Assembly: GCA_012838875.1 (NCBI GenBank) | Contig: DUOL01000110.1 | Span: 1-15,095, forward strand | Length of the DNA stretch: 15,095 nucleotides | Direction of reading: 5' to 3' | DNA from: Bacteroidales bacterium | Lineage (GTDB): Bacteria; Bacteroidota; Bacteroidia; Bacteroidales; WCHB1-69 | In this document: piece by piece, positions 12,158 through 15,095 of the stretch | Layout: each line of letters begins with the position of its first letter | How positions within the stretch are numbered: position 1 is the first letter of the stretch | Made by a program: the position numbers and the translations under genes | Notes under the pieces: generated by a model | Seen by the model: only the letters and a program-made list of their open reading frames with translations | Database searches by the model: none | Told to the model about the DNA's origin: nothing

Positions 12158-14989
12158 TTAGCGAAGATGATTTTTTAAATAGCTCGCAGTATAGCCTTTG
12201 TTCATTTCAACGACCTTTTCGGGTGTGCCCTCTGCCATAACTTCTCCTCCCTGTTTTCCTCCTTCGGGTCCTAAATCGATAAGCCAATCCGCCACTTTAA
12301 TAACTTCCATATTGTGTTCTATCACTAAAACGGTGTTCCCGCGGTTTACCAGTTGATTGAGAACGTTTAATAAAATGGCGATGTCGTCAAAATGTAATCC
12401 TGTGGTAGGTTCATCTAAAATATAAAAAGTGTTGCCGGTCTCTTTTTTCGACAATTCGGCGGCTAATTTTACTCGTTGTGCTTCTCCGCCGGAAAGAGTC
12501 GTGGAAGATTGTCCTAAATGAATATAGCCCAATCCCACATCAACCATTGTTTGCAATTTTTGATAAATGGAAGGAATATTTTCAAAAAAATCTAAGGCGG
12601 TTTCGATAGTCATTTCGAGTATGTCATTTATAGACTTTCCCTTGTATCTAATTTCCAACGTTTCAGCATTATAGCGCTGTCCGTTACAAGTTTCACAAGT
12701 AACATAGACATCAGGAAGGAAATTCATTTCGATATTTCTCATTCCGCCGCCCTTGCACGTTTCGCAACGTCCGCCTTTGACATTGAAGGAGAAACGTCCG
12801 GGTTTATAACCTCTAATTTTGGCTTCGGGCAAGCCGGCGAAAAGCTGTCTAATATCATCAAAAACGCCAATGTAAGTTGCGGGGTTCGAGCGTGGCGTCT
12901 TTCCAATCGGGTGCTGGTCAATGCTGATGACTTTATCAATATAGTTCAACCCGTTTATTGCACTATAAGGGAGAGGCTTTTTGTCGGAGCGATAAAAATG
13001 TTGTTGTAAAATAGGGAATAGTGTTTCGTTGATGAGCGAAGATTTGCCGCTTCCTGACACGCCCGTAACGCAGATAAAAACGCCGAGAGGAAACGAGACG
13101 GAAATATCTTTTAAATTATTACCCCTTGCTCCTTCGAGGGTGAGTTTTTTACCGGTTCCCTGGCGTCTTGTTGAGGGAACTGCAATTGATTTTCGTCCGC
13201 TTAGATAGTCGGCTGTAAGTGTGTCGAGATGAATAATTTCGTCATAAGTTCCGATAGCGACTATATCTCCTCCGTGTTCTCCGGCGCCGGGTCCAATATC
13301 TACAATATAATCGGCTGCCCGCATCATATCTTCGTCATGTTCCACCACAATAACGGAGTTGCCCGCGTCACGCAACTCTTTAAGCGAATTTATCAGTCGG
13401 CGGTTATCACGTTGATGCAAGCCGATGCTCGGTTCATCAAGGATGTAGAGAACATTAACCAATTGAGAGCCAATTTGTGTAGCCAGACGAATGCGCTGAG
13501 CTTCGCCGCCGGAAAGACTTTTGGCAGAGCGACTTAATGAAAGATATTGAATGCCTACGTTGCATAAAAATTCCAATCTGGCTTTAATCTCTTTCAAAAT
13601 TTCGGCAGCAATGGTTCGTTTTCGTTCGTCCAACTTTTCGGGTAAGGTGATAACCCAATTCAATAACTCGGAAATATCCATTGATGCAAGGTCGAAAATA
13701 GTTTTATCGTCAATTTTAAAAAATAGCGACTCCTTTTTTAGCCTTGCTCCGTTGCAGTCAGGACATGTTTTTTGCTCCATAAATTGAGAAATCCACTTTC
13801 GTAGTGAAGCCGGAATAGATTCCACGTCAAAGTTTTCTAGGAAGTTGATAATTCCTTCATAATCTACAACGATAGGGGATAGTCCGCTAATTTCGCGTTT
13901 TACCCGCAAAGGTTCGTCGCAACCGTACAAGATGATATTAATAACATTATCGGGCAAGGCGTTGATAGGGTCGGAGAGGGAGAACCCGTACTTTTCGCCG
14001 AGAGCTTCCAATTGTCGGAATATCATGCTGTTTTTCTTCTTTCCGATAACTTCAATGCCACCATCTTCAATTGATTTTGAGGGGTCGGGAATTATCTTCT
14101 CAATGCCTACTTGCGTAATTTTTCCCAAACCGCTACACGTTTCGCATGCTCCGTAGGGAGAGTTAAAAGAAAAGGTGTTCGGTTCGGGCTCAGGGTAAGA
14201 AATGCCGGAGGTGGGACACATTAAAAATTTACTATAATTTCGAACTTCTTCCGTTTCATTGTCTAAAATCATCAAAATGCCTTTCCCGTGTTTTAAGGCA
14301 AGGCGAACGCTGTTCGTTAAACGTTTATTAGCCCCTTCAGTTATGGTTAGAGAATCAATAACCGTTTCAATATCGTGAATCTTATACCTGTCAACTTGCA
14401 GATTTAATGTTAATAATTTTATTTCACCGTCCACTCTGGCTCTCGTAAACCCTTGTTTTCTAATATTTTCAAAGAGTTCTTTATATTTCCCTTTTCTACC
14501 TCTGACGACAGGGGCAAGGAGTGTAATACTTTTATTGCGATACTTCTCTGTTATAAGATTAAGAAGCTCATTTTCACTATATTTCACCATTTTTTCGCCT
14601 GTAACATACGAGTAGGCGTCAGAGATGCGGGCGTATAAAAGCCGCAAAAAGTCGTAAATTTCCGTAATCGTCCCGACCGTTGAACGTGGATTTTTGTTAA
14701 CGGTTTTTTGCTCAATTGAAATTACGGGATTTAGTCCGGAAATTTTATCCACTTCGGGGTGTTTCAAGTCTCCGATAAAGTGCCGTGCGTACGCAGAAAA
14801 AGTCTCTAAATAACGTCTTTGTCCTTCGGCGTAAATCGTATCGAAAGCGAGCGAAGATTTCCCGCTACCGCTCAATCCGGTAATTACAACAAACTTGTAA
14901 TGTGGAATTTCCAAAGAGATGTTTTTAAGATTATGCTCCTTCGCACCACTAATAGTCAGACGATTTTCAAGATATTGATTCTCTTTCAC
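12158..14989 (-). CDS. uvrA: UvrABC excinuclease subunit A
   Basis: UvrA is the dimeric ATPase that finds bulky DNA lesions and loads UvrB in nucleotide excision repair. The 943-residue length is normal. First ABC module: Walker A GLSGSGKSS (38-46), signature LSGGEAQ (492-498), Walker B LYILDEP (514-520). Second: Walker A GVSGSGKSS (643-651), signature LSGGEAQ (832-838), Walker B FYILDEP (855-861). The second zinc finger is intact (C742, C745, C765, C768). The first zinc site has C258, C282 and C285, but the position of its second cysteine is S261 (CPTSG). The CPDCNGARL insert (409-417) is present. It is transcribed from a promoter near 15022 and is not obviously in an operon. Confidence 0.98.
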   Translation of the reverse strand: MKENQYLENRLTISGAKEHNLKNISLEIPHYKFVVITGLSGSGKSSLAFDTIYAEGQRRYLETFSAYARHFIGDLKHPEVDKISGLNPVISIEQKTVNKNPRSTVGTITEIYDFLRLLYARISDAYSYVTGEKMVKYSENELLNLITEKYRNKSITLLAPVVRGRKGKYKELFENIRKQGFTRARVDGEIKLLTLNLQVDRYKIHDIETVIDSLTITEGANKRLTNSVRLALKHGKGILMILDNETEEVRNYSKFLMCPTSGISYPEPEPNTFSFNSPYGACETCSGLGKITQVGIEKIIPDPSKSIEDGGIEVIGKKKNSMIFRQLEALGEKYGFSLSDPINALPDNVINIILYGCDEPLRVKREISGLSPIVVDYEGIINFLENFDVESIPASLRKWISQFMEQKTCPDCNGARLKKESLFFKIDDKTIFDLASMDISELLNWVITLPEKLDERKRTIAAEILKEIKARLEFLCNVGIQYLSLSRSAKSLSGGEAQRIRLATQIGSQLVNVLYILDEPSIGLHQRDNRRLINSLKELRDAGNSVIVVEHDEDMMRAADYIVDIGPGAGEHGGDIVAIGTYDEIIHLDTLTADYLSGRKSIAVPSTRRQGTGKKLTLEGARGNNLKDISVSFPLGVFICVTGVSGSGKSSLINETLFPILQQHFYRSDKKPLPYSAINGLNYIDKVISIDQHPIGKTPRSNPATYIGVFDDIRQLFAGLPEAKIRGYKPGRFSFNVKGGRCETCKGGGMRNIEMNFLPDVYVTCETCNGQRYNAETLEIRYKGKSINDILEMTIETALDFFENIPSIYQKLQTMVDVGLGYIHLGQSSTTLSGGEAQRVKLAAELSKKETGNTFYILDEPTTGLHFDDIAILLNVLNQLVNRGNTVLVIEHNMEVIKVADWLIDLGPEGGKQGGEVMAEGTPEKVVEMNKGYTASYLKNHLR

Positions 14990-15021
14990 TTAAAAAAAAA
15001 GTTTGGTCAGCAATTTGCGTG

Positions 15022-15029
15022 CAAAGGTA
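15022..15029 (-). promoter_or_regulatory. Promoter -7 element for uvrA
   Basis: The minus strand reads TACCTTTG, an exact TAnnTTTG match, 32 bases before the uvrA ATG at 14989. No SOS-box can be made out in the short sequence left before the window edge. Confidence 0.6.
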
Positions 15030-15095
15030 CGAAAAATTAGCGGAAAACTATATATGCAGAAACCTCTTATTATGTTTGGGGTGAAAATGGGGGGG

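Noticed and set aside
12739..14638. Several 60-100 codon frames opposite or alongside uvrA
   Set aside because: They are antisense or shifted readings of a strongly conserved uvrA gene.

Overview
The window looks like a Bacteroidota chromosome. The DNA is AT-rich, and most start codons lack a Shine-Dalgarno sequence. Perfect matches to the Bacteroidota -7 promoter consensus TAnnTTTG precede many genes. The gene families also fit: the LpxH and FemAB/GNAT proteins, a sugar nucleotidyltransferase fused to a left-handed beta-helix, type B L31, an MbnP-like lipoprotein and UvrA. I cannot place it below phylum or class level.

Layout. Positions 55-2706 hold a tight + strand housekeeping operon: lpxH (lipid A synthesis), era (ribosome-assembly GTPase) and a FemAB/GNAT-like transferase. 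Positions 2707-6694 are an accessory insertion. Its core is a three-gene CBASS anti-phage operon: a CD-NTase cyclase, a stand-alone E2-like protein (type II short) and a four-transmembrane S-4TM effector, in overlapping frames. The operon lies between two long imperfect palindromes that share the word GCCAACAAA and end in GTTAA; they resemble integron attC sites. A strong hairpin followed by a T tract sits in the operon leader. The whole insertion is bracketed by two inverted copies of a GC-rich, highly structured repeat of about 230 bp.

Positions 6695-9970 return to core-type genes. These are a CorA-type metal transporter with an unusually perfect Shine-Dalgarno, then on the minus strand the sugar nucleotidyltransferase, rpmE2 and the lipoprotein. 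A third copy of the GC-rich repeat (10127-10329) marks the edge of a second defence locus, 10395-12043. This is a complete type II restriction-modification system: a controller (C) protein behind a recognisable C-box, an HNH endonuclease, and a convergent, overlapping beta-class methyltransferase. The window ends with uvrA and its promoter.

Functionally, two defence modules have been placed between housekeeping genes, each next to a copy of the same structured repeat. CBASS would sense infection, make a cyclic nucleotide and permeabilise the membrane. The restriction-modification locus has the wiring expected for delayed restriction expression after entry into a new host. The most interesting parts are the cassette-like borders of the CBASS operon, its leader hairpin and the repeat family. 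All functional assignments are from motif reading; no searches were run.
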